A DNA stretch of 29,311 nt from Saprospiraceae bacterium (GTDB taxonomy: Bacteria > Bacteroidota > Bacteroidia > Chitinophagales > Saprospiraceae), in NCBI GenBank assembly GCA_020852155.1, contig JADZBJ010000441.1, forward strand, positions 1 through 29,311. Reading direction: 5' to 3'. The notes below the pieces were generated by a model. That model saw only the letters and a list, made by a program, of their open reading frames with translations, did not search any database and was not told the origin of the DNA. Position 1 is the first letter of the stretch. The number at the start of each line of letters is the position of its first letter. A program made the translations under genes and the position numbers. Below are positions 14,785-22,947 of this stretch, in pieces.

Positions 14785-14881
14785 TTAGTGATTTAGTGGT
14801 AAGCGATTAGTGGTTAGTGATTATTTTTTATACACCTTAAATGATGAAAAACTAACCACTTACCGTTAACCACTAACCACT
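14785..14881. repeat. GTGGTTAGTG-type imperfect inverted repeat
   Basis: The left arm, 14785-14820, is built of TTAGTG/AGTGGTTAGTG words; the right arm, 14851-14881, is built of the complementary CTAACCACT/TTAACCACTAACCACT. The arms can fold over a 30-base AT-rich loop. It fills the spacer between the TPR gene (ends 14885) and the DUF4199-like gene (starts 14780). It may end the TPR transcript, but there is no clean T-tract. Confidence 0.65.
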
Positions 14882-14884
14882 CAA

Positions 14885-16492
14885 TTATTGTTTATTCGGA
14901 TCGAGGCGCATAACCTCCGGTATTTTTTCCTGTATGGTTTTGGCGGTGACGCCAGCTTTTTTAGCGCGATCAACTTCTTCTTTTGCCGCTTTCAGGTCGC
15001 CTTTTTCAATATTAGCCACGACCTTGACGCGTACGGCTTCGACATTTGTCGGATTTCGTTTGGTCACGATGGTGGCGTGTTTGATGGCGGCATCATTATC
15101 GCCGATAGCCAGGCTGGATTGCGCGGCAGATTGTCGGAGTTTGGTGTTTTTCGGATCTTTTAACAACTGGTTCTCCAGTTCGGTTTTGCGGGCGGCAATA
15201 GCCTCGGAGGAATCCTGTAATTCAACGCGTTGTTTTTGGAGCCAGGCCCCGTCAGGGCTTTGTTTTTTGATGAGCACCTGTAAATCACGCTCGGCCTTTT
15301 CAGGTTGTCCGCTTTTGGTGGAGGCTTCTACACGCACGCGCAGGAGTTCCGGGCTAGCTTTTTCAGCATCGGGCGCCGCGCGTTCGAAGTCGGTTGCTGC
15401 CGAGGAGTATTCTTTCCGGCTGAAGGACAACGCGCCGCGATTGATCAGCGCTTTTCGGTTATTGGGCTGTATTTGCAACACCCGGTTATAAATGGCCTCT
15501 GCCGAATCGAGTTTACCTTGCTTTCGATAGTTTTCAGCCAGTTCGATCTGCAATTCGATGGCGGCTGAATCAACTGGAGCAGCGCCTGATTTTAAATCTG
15601 CCATAGCCACCGGCATGATGTCTTCCAGAAAGTTGGCAGCTATCGGGATATTGGCGCGGTTGCTGAGTTTGACAAACAGAAAACGGGTAACAGCCTCTAC
15701 ATCGCGGATCAGTCGCCCTTCGTCGTTCAGGCGCATCAGATTTGAGAGCGTTGTATCGCCGAAACTGTTGTCGTCATTGCCCCAGAGCAATTTATAGCGC
15801 AGGTCGAGTTTATAAGCGCCGCCTTCGCTGGTCTGGTTGATTTTACCCCAGACAATCATGTGCGCGCCGCATTCCCGTGCGATTTCGGCGGCTTCTTCCG
15901 GGGTCGGATATTTATTTTCAATATCGAATTTCTTGTTGATGACCGCACTGGCTTTGTCTCGCAGCAAAGATTTGTTGATATAGACATTCAAGCCGTCGGC
16001 AATATCGGTTTCGGGTTCTGACTTGGCGGTGCCAGTTTGTTTAAACGGCAGTACCAACACGCGCCAGGTAGCTGTTGGTGAAAATTTCGGGCAACTTTCC
16101 TCTACGGTTCCACTGAAAAAACGCCATAACAGCAATGCGCCAGCCAGGGCAACGATACCACCGGCCAGATAATAACGCCAGGCCTGACGCGACGATGGCT
16201 CGGCATTTCCGCCTGAAACAACAGGATCCGTCAGGGTGAACTTCCCGGCATCCACGCGTTGCAGGATATTCAGGGTGTTGTCTGTAATTTGATTAACGGC
16301 CAGGCGGGCATCATCGGCCGCCACAATGCCCTTGATTTGTTGCGCCTTGATCTGGTAATAATCAGCGAGGTTTACCCTTGCCGCCTGTGCCAGTTCCGTA
16401 TAGCGTGCATCCTTGTCCAGTAGCGCAACCAACTGCTCCAGAGCAGGTTCGATTTCGCCATCCGTAATGCGTTTTTTGATCTCGGCAGTCAT
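14885..16492 (-). CDS. Membrane TPR protein with EAD-like N-terminus and TolB/CsgG-like middle domain
   Basis: A 535-residue protein in three parts. Residues 1-85 are helical (IKKRITDGEIEPALEQLVAL...LADYYQIKAQQIKGIVAADDARLAVNQITDNTLNIL) and resemble the effector-associated domain 11 type of death-like adaptor found in Bacteroidota conflict and signalling proteins. A single membrane segment at 106-124 (RYYLAGGIVALAGALLLW) follows. Residues 143-245 (WRVLVLPFKQTG...IADGLNVYINKSLL...EEAAEIARECGAHMIVWGKI) resemble TolB-N/CsgG-like domains that often accompany TPR proteins. Residues 312-505 hold TPRs (AENYRKQGKLDSAEAIYNRV, NRGALSFSRKEYSSAATDFE, SSLAIGDNDAAIKHATIVTK). By topology the first 105 residues are cytoplasmic and the TPRs extracytoplasmic, or the reverse; no signal sequence helps. 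Function unknown; it could pass a signal through the membrane to an EAD partner. Confidence 0.8.
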   Translation of the reverse strand: MTAEIKKRITDGEIEPALEQLVALLDKDARYTELAQAARVNLADYYQIKAQQIKGIVAADDARLAVNQITDNTLNILQRVDAGKFTLTDPVVSGGNAEPSSRQAWRYYLAGGIVALAGALLLWRFFSGTVEESCPKFSPTATWRVLVLPFKQTGTAKSEPETDIADGLNVYINKSLLRDKASAVINKKFDIENKYPTPEEAAEIARECGAHMIVWGKINQTSEGGAYKLDLRYKLLWGNDDNSFGDTTLSNLMRLNDEGRLIRDVEAVTRFLFVKLSNRANIPIAANFLEDIMPVAMADLKSGAAPVDSAAIELQIELAENYRKQGKLDSAEAIYNRVLQIQPNNRKALINRGALSFSRKEYSSAATDFERAAPDAEKASPELLRVRVEASTKSGQPEKAERDLQVLIKKQSPDGAWLQKQRVELQDSSEAIAARKTELENQLLKDPKNTKLRQSAAQSSLAIGDNDAAIKHATIVTKRNPTNVEAVRVKVVANIEKGDLKAAKEEVDRAKKAGVTAKTIQEKIPEVMRLDPNKQ

Positions 16493-16642
16493 AGTAGTGT
16501 ATCGTTTTTCAGGGGAAAAGGGTCGTCAAAGCGGGATAAAAACTGTTCAGGGAAATTTTTCCTGAAACGATTGATTATCAAACTGTTTTACTAAAAAAAT
16601 TATGCGAATATCGGGCCATTTTGACATTCTGATAACGTGAAA

Positions 16643-17497
16643 TCACGCATGGCCCTTTACCACAAGATTATCAATCAACCTGATTTCGCCGGCAAAGGCC
16701 GCCACACAGGCCACGATCAGTTCTGCATCATGCCAGTTTTGGACGCTTTGCAGGGTAATGCCATTCACTACCTCAACATATTCAGGGCGCAACCCGGCGC
16801 CGGCAATCCTGTCGGTGGCTTTCTGAATAACCACGGCTGCGGGTTCTTTTTTAAACTCGGTTTTTAACGCCTGTAATGAAGCATAAATAATGGGCGCAGC
16901 AGCGCGCATGTCGGGCGTCAGGCGAAGGTTTCGGCTTGACATCGCCAAACCGTCGGCCTCCCTGACTGTCGGGCACATCACGAGTTCGACGGGCAATTGC
17001 AGTTGTCCGATCATATTTCGAACAATGCAAAGTTGCTGATAATCTTTCTGGCCCATGTAGAGTTTATCCGGCTTGACAATGTCCAGTAGTCGGTTGACCA
17101 CTGTTGCCATGCCCTGAAAATGTCCGGGACGGAATTCGCCCTCCATGACAGTGGCCAGCGCCCCAAAATCAAGGTGCAAAGTCAGGTCTTTTCCCGGCGG
17201 ATATACCTCATCTACGGTGGGCATAAACAACGCATCGCAATGCACTGAAAGCAGCAATTCTGCGTCTTTCTCCGGCATTCGAGGGTATTTTTCGAGGTCT
17301 TTTGGATCGTTGAATTGCGTCGGATTGACGAAAATGCTGGCTACCGTAAATGTCTCATCACGTTTGGCCATCCGAATCAATTCCAGGTGCCCGTCGTGTA
17401 AAGCGCCCATTGTAGGCGCAAAACCGATATGTCGTCCCGCTTCCCGCTCCTGTTCGAGGCAGGTTTGTAAATCCTTTACCTTCCTGAAAATTTTCAT
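16643..17497 (-). CDS. panC: Pantothenate synthetase PanC
   Basis: A 284-residue enzyme that joins pantoate and beta-alanine with ATP to make pantothenate, the vitamin precursor of CoA. The family signature FAPTMGALHDGHLEL contains HDGH at 34-37. Further motifs are SIFVNPTQFNDPKDLEKYPR, EGEFRPGHFQGMATVVNRLL, YMGQKDYQQLCIVR and the MSSRN loop. Length is usual. It starts 4 bases after the stop of the DPP4-type peptidase gene, so they are probably cotranscribed, an unusual pairing; PanB and PanD are not here. The 150-bp spacer upstream of the neighbouring TPR gene holds only a short TTCAGG...CCTGAA palindrome (about 16547-16566). Confidence 0.96.
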   Translation of the reverse strand: MKIFRKVKDLQTCLEQEREAGRHIGFAPTMGALHDGHLELIRMAKRDETFTVASIFVNPTQFNDPKDLEKYPRMPEKDAELLLSVHCDALFMPTVDEVYPPGKDLTLHLDFGALATVMEGEFRPGHFQGMATVVNRLLDIVKPDKLYMGQKDYQQLCIVRNMIGQLQLPVELVMCPTVREADGLAMSSRNLRLTPDMRAAAPIIYASLQALKTEFKKEPAAVVIQKATDRIAGAGLRPEYVEVVNGITLQSVQNWHDAELIVACVAAFAGEIRLIDNLVVKGHA

Positions 17498-17501
17498 GTG
17501 C

Positions 17502-19652
17502 TTACTTCAGGTTTTTATCCAGGTAGGATTCAATTTTTTCGAACAAATGCACCCTGTCGCGGCCCTGAACATTGTGCAAATGTTCAGGATAAACGAAATA
17601 GTCAATGGCTTTCCCCTTGCGCACGCATTCCCGAATATAGCGCAGGGAATGTTGCCATACCACCACATCATCAGAAGTGCCGTGAATCATCAATAAAGGC
17701 GCATTCAGGTTATCAATGTGGTTAAACAGGCTGTTTTTGGCATAGCCGTCCGGATTTTCGGCAGGCGAATCCATGTAGCGTTCGGTGTACATAATTTCAT
17801 ACATACGCCAGTCAAGCACAGGGCCACCGGCGATACCGCATTTAAAAACGCCCTTGGCTTCCGGGCGTGAAAGGAGCGACGTGGTCATAAAACCGCCATA
17901 ACTCCAGCCATATACACCAATGCGGGCCGGGTCAATATAGGTCTGCGCCTTGAGGTAACTGACGCCGGCGAGTTGGTCTTCCATTTCACAGTCCGCCAGT
18001 CGGCGGTGAATGGCGCTTTCAAAAGCAAATCCGCGATTGGCCGAACCGCGGCCGTCGAGCACAAAGATGACATAACCCTGTTGGGCAAGCCTGTGCATCC
18101 AAAGGTCGGCGCCGGCAAGCCATGTGTTAGTCACCATTTGCACATGCGGGCCATTATAGACATAAACCAGTGCGGGGTATTGTTTTTTGGAATCAAAATC
18201 AGGCGGCAGGATCATCCGTGCATTGAGTTGGAAGCCTCCGGCTGAAGGCAGCGAAACAATACGCGTCAGGCCAATCGAATAGCCATCCAGCGGATTTTTA
18301 GCGCCAAAAACGATGCTGCGTTTTGGCATATCCTCTACAGGCTGTACATATACAAAGCGCGGGGTCGCCAGGCTGCTGAATACATCGAGACTCCATTCGC
18401 CCGTGCTGTTGACCAATCCGTTGTGAACGCCTTCATCATTATTCAGGCGTTTGGCAACGCCGGTTTCTATTTGAGCAACGTAGACATATCGGTTCAGCCC
18501 TGTTTCGTCGGCCATTTGGTAAAAACACTTTTTACCATCGGTTGAAAACCCATAGAAATTAGTCACCGGCATCGCGCCTGTGCTCAATTGGCGGATGAGT
18601 TTTCCGGTATTCAGGTCGTATAAGTACAAATGATTGTAACCATCGCGCTCGCTGGTCCAGATCATTTTTGTGTTGCTTCCGGGCACGAAACGGGCGGGCG
18701 TTTCAGGCTCAACCCATTTGTCGTTTTTCTCTTCAAGAATTGTTTTGACCAAAGCGCCTGTCGTAGCGTCGTATTGTTGTAAACGCAGGTGGTTTTGCTG
18801 GCGATTCAGCACTGCAATCAGCACATAGCGATCGTCGGGCGACCAGCTTACATTGGTGAGGTATTGTTCGGCGGGTTCGCCGGTTTGAAGCCAGACGGTA
18901 GCGCCTGTAGCCGTATTATATACACCGGTCGTGACGTGATGGCTTTTATCGCCAGCCATGGGGTAGCGAATTTTGCGCACCTGTGCCGGGAATGAATCCA
19001 GTACGTAACTCGGATATTCCGTGACCATGCTTTCATCCATGCGGTAAAAAGCAAGCAATTTACCGGACGGGCTCCAGTACGTTCCTTTGGAAATGCCAAA
19101 CTCGTCGCGGTGTACGCTTTTACCATATACGATGCCTGGTTTTTCGCTTTTGGCCACCACTTGTTCCTTACCAGCGATGCTGATGCGCAGCTCATCGCCG
19201 ACGGTATAGGCAGCATTGCGGGTTTTGTCGTGGTAGTCTATGTTAGCCGCGTCGGCGGGATGCCCGTTTTCACGAGAAAGTCCGCCGCCGAGTGTCAAGA
19301 CAAAGACATCCTCCTCTGTCGAAAACCAGCATTGGTTTGCATCACTCCAGGTAAATGCCGGAAGCGCTTCCAGGTTCTTGCGGCCCATTTTAGTCAGGGC
19401 ATCATTGATGCCAGCCCAAACATCCAGGGTATCTGTTTTGAGGTCGGCGGCGTTGACCCGCACGATTTTGCTACCAGCCACATGCGTAAACTGGCTGGTA
19501 CCGGGAATCCACTGAAGTTGGCGCAAGTTGGCAGGAGCCAGGGGGCCACGGCCTTTCAGGATAGCATCCGACATGGTCAGCTTGTTTTGGGCTGACACGA
19601 AATTGAAGCTGATAATCAGCAGTGCAAAGAGCAGGAATTGTATTTTTCTCAT
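17502..19652 (-). CDS. Secreted S9 prolyl peptidase, dipeptidyl peptidase IV type
   Basis: A 716-residue protein with signal peptide MRKIQFLLFALLIISFNFVSA. It has a DPP4-type N-terminal beta-propeller (WSPSGKLLAFYRMDESMVTEYP, VSWSPDDRYVLIAVLNRQ, WTSERDGYNHLYLYD) and a C-terminal alpha/beta-hydrolase. The catalytic triad is visible: Ser584 in GWSYGGF, Asp662 in GTSDDVVVWQHS and His691 in PEHLHNVQG. This enzyme class removes X-Pro dipeptides from the N-terminus of peptides; it is expected in the periplasm, as in other Bacteroidota. No sorting domain at the C-terminus, so T9SS export is unlikely. It is followed by panC after 4 bases. Its long leader carries copy B of the dispersed element. Confidence 0.94.
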   Translation of the reverse strand: MRKIQFLLFALLIISFNFVSAQNKLTMSDAILKGRGPLAPANLRQLQWIPGTSQFTHVAGSKIVRVNAADLKTDTLDVWAGINDALTKMGRKNLEALPAFTWSDANQCWFSTEEDVFVLTLGGGLSRENGHPADAANIDYHDKTRNAAYTVGDELRISIAGKEQVVAKSEKPGIVYGKSVHRDEFGISKGTYWSPSGKLLAFYRMDESMVTEYPSYVLDSFPAQVRKIRYPMAGDKSHHVTTGVYNTATGATVWLQTGEPAEQYLTNVSWSPDDRYVLIAVLNRQQNHLRLQQYDATTGALVKTILEEKNDKWVEPETPARFVPGSNTKMIWTSERDGYNHLYLYDLNTGKLIRQLSTGAMPVTNFYGFSTDGKKCFYQMADETGLNRYVYVAQIETGVAKRLNNDEGVHNGLVNSTGEWSLDVFSSLATPRFVYVQPVEDMPKRSIVFGAKNPLDGYSIGLTRIVSLPSAGGFQLNARMILPPDFDSKKQYPALVYVYNGPHVQMVTNTWLAGADLWMHRLAQQGYVIFVLDGRGSANRGFAFESAIHRRLADCEMEDQLAGVSYLKAQTYIDPARIGVYGWSYGGFMTTSLLSRPEAKGVFKCGIAGGPVLDWRMYEIMYTERYMDSPAENPDGYAKNSLFNHIDNLNAPLLMIHGTSDDVVVWQHSLRYIRECVRKGKAIDYFVYPEHLHNVQGRDRVHLFEKIESYLDKNLK

Positions 19653-19668
19653 GAAAAATCGTATATAT

Positions 19669-19765
19669 AGTCAACCTAAAGTGGTTTTGAACGGCTCGCG
19701 TCTGTAAATCCCTGAAAATCAGGAAAATCAATCATGAAAATCTTCAAAAGCACTCAAATCAGGGT
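19669..19765 (-). repeat. Dispersed intergenic element, copy B (longest)
   Basis: On the minus strand it reads TGATTTGAGTGCTTTTGAAG, then ATTTTCATGATTGATT, CCTGATTTTCAGGGATTTAC, a short variable part, and the core AAAACCACTTTAGGTTGACT. It aligns along its length with copy D at 26992-27076 (roughly four of five bases by eye). It lies within the presumed 5' leader of the DPP4-type gene, ending 17 bases before the ATG. Confidence 0.75.
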
Positions 19766-19776
19766 ATAAAAGCGGG

Positions 19777-19784
19777 CAAACCTA
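19777..19784 (-). promoter_or_regulatory. Candidate -7 box TAGGTTTG of the DPP4-panC unit
   Basis: On the minus strand TAGGTTTG is an exact TAnnTTTG match. No good -33 element is at the right distance. If used, the leader would be about 115 bases and contain the whole dispersed element. Confidence 0.3.
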
Positions 19785-19851
19785 CGCTTTTCGCAAAGAA
19801 TACGCGCAGGAAGCATCTTTATATGGACAAAAAGGTAAAATTTGGCGACCA

Positions 19852-20853
19852 TCAAATCACCTGAAAACCATGCGCGTAGGGATCATCATCATCAATTGTA
19901 ATGGTATTCAAGCCTGTACACATCGCCCAGCCTTCAATGCCGGGCCGGATAGCAGGCCGACCAGCGACACTTACTTCCTCTTCGATGGTACCGACGAAGA
20001 CTGAACCGATGATGCTTTCATGTATAAAAGACATGCCGGGGCGTAATTTTCCTTTAGCATACCATTGGGCCATGCGCGCGCTGGTGCCTGTGCCGCAGGG
20101 TGAGCGGTCAATGGCCTTGTCGCCATAGAAAACGGCGTTGCGGGCCGTGGATTTTTCGTCAAGTACCTGGCCTGTCCAAAGCACGTGACTGGGGCCGGTG
20201 ATGTTCGGGTTTTCAGGATGTACTACCGGATGGGTTTCGCGCAGGCGCTGACGGATTTCACGGCTCCAGGCGACAAGTTGCTCGGCCCTGAAATGTTCCA
20301 GTCCGGGGAAATTCGGCTGTGGATCAACGATCGCGTAAAAGTTACCGCCATAGGCAATATCCACTTTTAGAACACCCAGTTCGGGGCATTCTACCGTAAC
20401 ATTTTCGGCGGCCAGAAACGACGCTATATTCGTGAGTTTGACGGATTTAACTTTTTTGCCTTCCTGACGGTATTCCACTTCGACTAATCCGGCAGGCGTT
20501 TCGAGGCGGAGGCGTCCGGGCTGTTTGGGTCGAATCAATCCATGCTCCAAAGCGGCGGTAACCGTACCGATGGTGCCGTGCCCGCACATGGGAAGGCAAC
20601 CGCTGGTTTCGATGAATAATACACCGATGTCGTTGGCCGGGTCATGCGGCGGATAGAGCATGCTACCGCTCATCATGTCATGGCCGCGCGGCTCAAACAT
20701 GAGGCCGCGCCGAATCCAGTCGTATTCCCGCATAAAATGCAGGCGTTTTTCCATCATATTGGCGCCTTCGAGTAAAGGCGCACCGCCCGCTACCAGCCGG
20801 ACGGGGTTGCCACAAGTGTGGGCATCTATGCAAAAAAAAGTATGGGTTGCCAT
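19852..20853 (-). CDS. Proline racemase family, probable 4-hydroxyproline 2-epimerase
   Basis: A 333-residue cytoplasmic, cofactor-independent enzyme. Both catalytic cysteines are present: Cys90 in MCGHGTIG and Cys253 in SPCGTGTSA. Their presence argues against the trans-3-hydroxyproline dehydratase subgroup, which has Thr in the second place, and for a racemase or epimerase that inverts C2 of proline or trans-4-hydroxyproline. The N-terminal FFCIDAHTCGNPVRLV and length are typical of 4-hydroxyproline epimerases; proline racemase proper cannot be excluded by eye. Other hydroxyproline catabolic genes (D-amino acid oxidase, deaminase, semialdehyde dehydrogenase) are not present. Downstream neighbour is an X-Pro peptidase, which would produce related substrates. 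Confidence 0.9.
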   Translation of the reverse strand: MATHTFFCIDAHTCGNPVRLVAGGAPLLEGANMMEKRLHFMREYDWIRRGLMFEPRGHDMMSGSMLYPPHDPANDIGVLFIETSGCLPMCGHGTIGTVTAALEHGLIRPKQPGRLRLETPAGLVEVEYRQEGKKVKSVKLTNIASFLAAENVTVECPELGVLKVDIAYGGNFYAIVDPQPNFPGLEHFRAEQLVAWSREIRQRLRETHPVVHPENPNITGPSHVLWTGQVLDEKSTARNAVFYGDKAIDRSPCGTGTSARMAQWYAKGKLRPGMSFIHESIIGSVFVGTIEEEVSVAGRPAIRPGIEGWAMCTGLNTITIDDDDPYAHGFQVI

Positions 20854-20872
20854 GGCCCCAAAGATGAGGCAT

Positions 20873-20922
20873 TTTGAAAAAACAAAAAGCGTTTCCGATC
20901 ACCAATGGACGGAAACGCTTTT
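20873..20922 (-). terminator. Intrinsic terminator of the sigma-FecR operon
   Basis: On the minus strand AAAAGCGTTTCCG and CGGAAACGCTTTT (20910-20922 and 20885-20897 on the plus strand) form a 13-bp stem with a 12-base loop. They are followed by TTTTTGTTTTTT. It lies 84 bases beyond the FecR stop and 32 bases before the epimerase ATG, so it isolates the sigma-FecR pair from the downstream gene. Confidence 0.85.
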
Positions 20923-21005
20923 AACATACCTTTCGGGATGGAGTGCTGTTTAAATGCAACGCTCCACCGTACTATTACTATGTCTAATATAAATATTGGT
21001 TTTGT

Positions 21006-22019
21006 TTACTCTTTACAAACACCGCCTTTCAGGACAAAAACGCCTTCTTCGTTGCGGGTCATTTGAAGATCAAAAGAAGCGGCCAGCGTCTGTATGGCTG
21101 TTTCAACGCGTTGATTGACCAATGGCGCGGTGTAAGGGCAGTTGGTCACTGCTTGATTGTCCAACCTGATCTTGCAGCCATAATATTTTTCCATATCCTG
21201 AATTACGGCTGCAAGTGGTGTACTAACGAAACTAAGGCCATCGCGTTGCCAGGCCAGTTCGTTCATGGTGGTGGGCTGAAGTAGTGCGCTTTTTGCGGTT
21301 TTATGACTAAAGACACCGCGTTGACCTTTTTGAAGAATCAGGCCGCGTTGTCCGGGTTGTGGGTCGAATCGAACTTTTCCGCTTTGCACCAATACCGACC
21401 ATTCATCCTGTCCAGGTATGGCCTGCACATTGAATTCGGTGCCCAGCACTTCCACGTGGCCTCCGTTATTCAAGGTGATGCGGAAAGGTTTTTCGGGATT
21501 ATGAGCGACCTCAAAATACGCCTCGCCAATCAGGGCGATTTCGCGTGTATTTGAGGTAGAAAGATTGGCATTATAGGCTATTTCTGCGCCTTTTCGCAAC
21601 CACACGCGTGATCCGTCGGGCAAATCAATCCGTCTTTTATCTTCTTGTTGAACGGCTACCTGAATGACATTCTGTTTAAATATCTGGTAGGATTTCATGC
21701 CCCAGACAGCCAGCAGCAATAATGCCAGCGAGGCAGCGACTTTCAGCAGTTGGCGGGTAGAGAAGGCGTTCGGGCGTTTGACGACCGTTAATTCCGGCTC
21801 ATTGATTCGGGCAGTAATTTTTTCAAAATCACGGTCCAGATCAATGTTGACTTGCGGTTGCCAATGGTCGGCGGCATTCCAGGAGCGACGGATGTCTTCG
21901 GCGGTCCTGGCATTTTCAGGAGAAAGGCTCATCCACGCTTTAAGGGCAGTGGCCTCGTCCGGCGTGATGTCGCCGGAAAGTTCCTTAATGATGAGCCATG
22001 TATAGTCTTGCTGCTGCAT
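21006..22019 (-). CDS. FecR-family anti-sigma factor
   Basis: A membrane anti-sigma factor of 337 residues from the ATG at 22017-22019; a longer reading from 22067 adds 16 residues with no family match, so the inner start (MQQQDYTWLIIKELSGDITPDEA) is preferred. The cytoplasmic sigma-binding region is 1-85, the membrane segment LLKVAASLALLLLAVWGM follows, and the periplasmic FecR domain is recognisable by IDLPDGSRVWLRKGAEIAY, GEAYFEVAHNPEKPF and VEVLGTEFNV. The C-terminus (LAWQRDGLSFVSTPLAAVIQ, then DMEKYYGCKIRLDN) is of the DUF4974 type that contacts the TonB-dependent transducer. In Bacteroidota these pairs usually precede a SusC/SusD-like pair, which is absent here; a terminator follows instead. 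Confidence 0.92.
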   Translation of the reverse strand: MQQQDYTWLIIKELSGDITPDEATALKAWMSLSPENARTAEDIRRSWNAADHWQPQVNIDLDRDFEKITARINEPELTVVKRPNAFSTRQLLKVAASLALLLLAVWGMKSYQIFKQNVIQVAVQQEDKRRIDLPDGSRVWLRKGAEIAYNANLSTSNTREIALIGEAYFEVAHNPEKPFRITLNNGGHVEVLGTEFNVQAIPGQDEWSVLVQSGKVRFDPQPGQRGLILQKGQRGVFSHKTAKSALLQPTTMNELAWQRDGLSFVSTPLAAVIQDMEKYYGCKIRLDNQAVTNCPYTAPLVNQRVETAIQTLAASFDLQMTRNEEGVFVLKGGVCKE

Positions 22020-22096
22020 TCGTTTTTGATCAATGGTATTGATTCGGTGTTTACAAAGGGAAGACAAACTGTTGGGGCCAATCCCCTATTTGCTCA

Positions 22097-22696
22097 TCAC
22101 CTTAATAGCCACAAAATGACAATGGAAGACATTTGGCCGTATCGGGTGAGGGTTTCGCGGAGGGTTTTCATGGCTTTGGTGAGTTGGTTTTCGATGGTTT
22201 TGACACTGATGCCGAGTTGTTCTGCGATTTCACGGTGCGACATTTGTTCGAAGCGGCTCAGGGTAAACACAATCCGACATTTTTCCGGCAGGTTTTCGAT
22301 GGCCTGGTGTAAAGCCGTTTCGAGTTGTCCTTGTTGTTCCCGGATTTCAGCATCGGTTTCTTGCGTATCGGCTTCATTGTGCCATTGCTGATCGTCGGCT
22401 TGCAGGTCAATTCGCTGTTGCGTTTTCAGGAAGTTGATGGCGCGGTTAACCGCTGCCCGGCGAAGGTAGGCATGCAGGGAAGTATGCACCTGAAGGGTTT
22501 CGCGCTTTCGCCACAGTTCGACAAAAACTTCCTGCGCTATGTCCCGACAGGTGTCCTCATCGCGAATCAAACGGCGCAAATCGCGCACCAGCCCAATGTA
22601 GGCAAGGTCGTAAATACGCCTGAGCGCTTGTTCATCGCCCGCCTTCAGGGCCGACAGCAGCGCACGATCAGCAGATGAATCCAATGTAGGGGGCAT
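22097..22696 (-). CDS. ECF RNA polymerase sigma factor
   Basis: A sigma-70 family factor of 199 residues from the ATG at 22694-22696. The upstream 30 in-frame residues (MFFKILILFSFISNALFNLS) are AT-rich leader and not sigma-like, so the inner start MPPTLDSSADRALLSALKAG is used. Region 2 contains ALRRIYDLAYIGLVRDLRRL...DIAQEVFVELWRKRETL; region 4 contains LPEKCRIVFTLSRFEQMSHR followed by EIAEQLGISVKTIENQLTKAM. Length is typical of ECF factors. It directs RNA polymerase to a regulon released by signal through the FecR partner 77 bases downstream. Its target genes cannot be read from this window. Confidence 0.93.
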   Translation of the reverse strand: MPPTLDSSADRALLSALKAGDEQALRRIYDLAYIGLVRDLRRLIRDEDTCRDIAQEVFVELWRKRETLQVHTSLHAYLRRAAVNRAINFLKTQQRIDLQADDQQWHNEADTQETDAEIREQQGQLETALHQAIENLPEKCRIVFTLSRFEQMSHREIAEQLGISVKTIENQLTKAMKTLRETLTRYGQMSSIVILWLLR

Positions 22697-22860
22697 TTTT
22701 TTTAAAAAAATTATTATTTTGAAAAGCGATAAATTGAAAAGCGCGTTTGAAATAAAAGAAAATAAGATTAATATTTTAAAAAACAATATTTTACAATGAA
22801 CTCAAATTCAGCATTTACCACCTTTAATTTGAGGGGCTGAAAGAATTACTTTTTGTTGAA

Positions 22861-22889
22861 TTGCATAGGGGATTTTTTGTCTCGCTTTG
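22861..22889 (+). promoter_or_regulatory. Candidate promoter of the Crp/Fnr gene
   Basis: TTG at 22861-22863, 18 bases, then TCGCTTTG (22882-22889), which departs from TAnnTTTG only at its second base. It lies 58 bases before the ATG at 22948. The divergent spacer 22697-22947 otherwise shows only AT-rich sequence. Confidence 0.3.
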
Positions 22890-22947
22890 TCATTTAAACG
22901 CTTTCTGTAATCACCACGAACATTCAAGTATTCGATAAATCTGAACG

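Noticed and set aside
22697..22786. 30-residue hydrophobic N-terminal extension of the ECF sigma factor
   Set aside because: Translation of AT-rich upstream DNA; ECF sigma factors have no membrane segment and the inner ATG gives the usual length.
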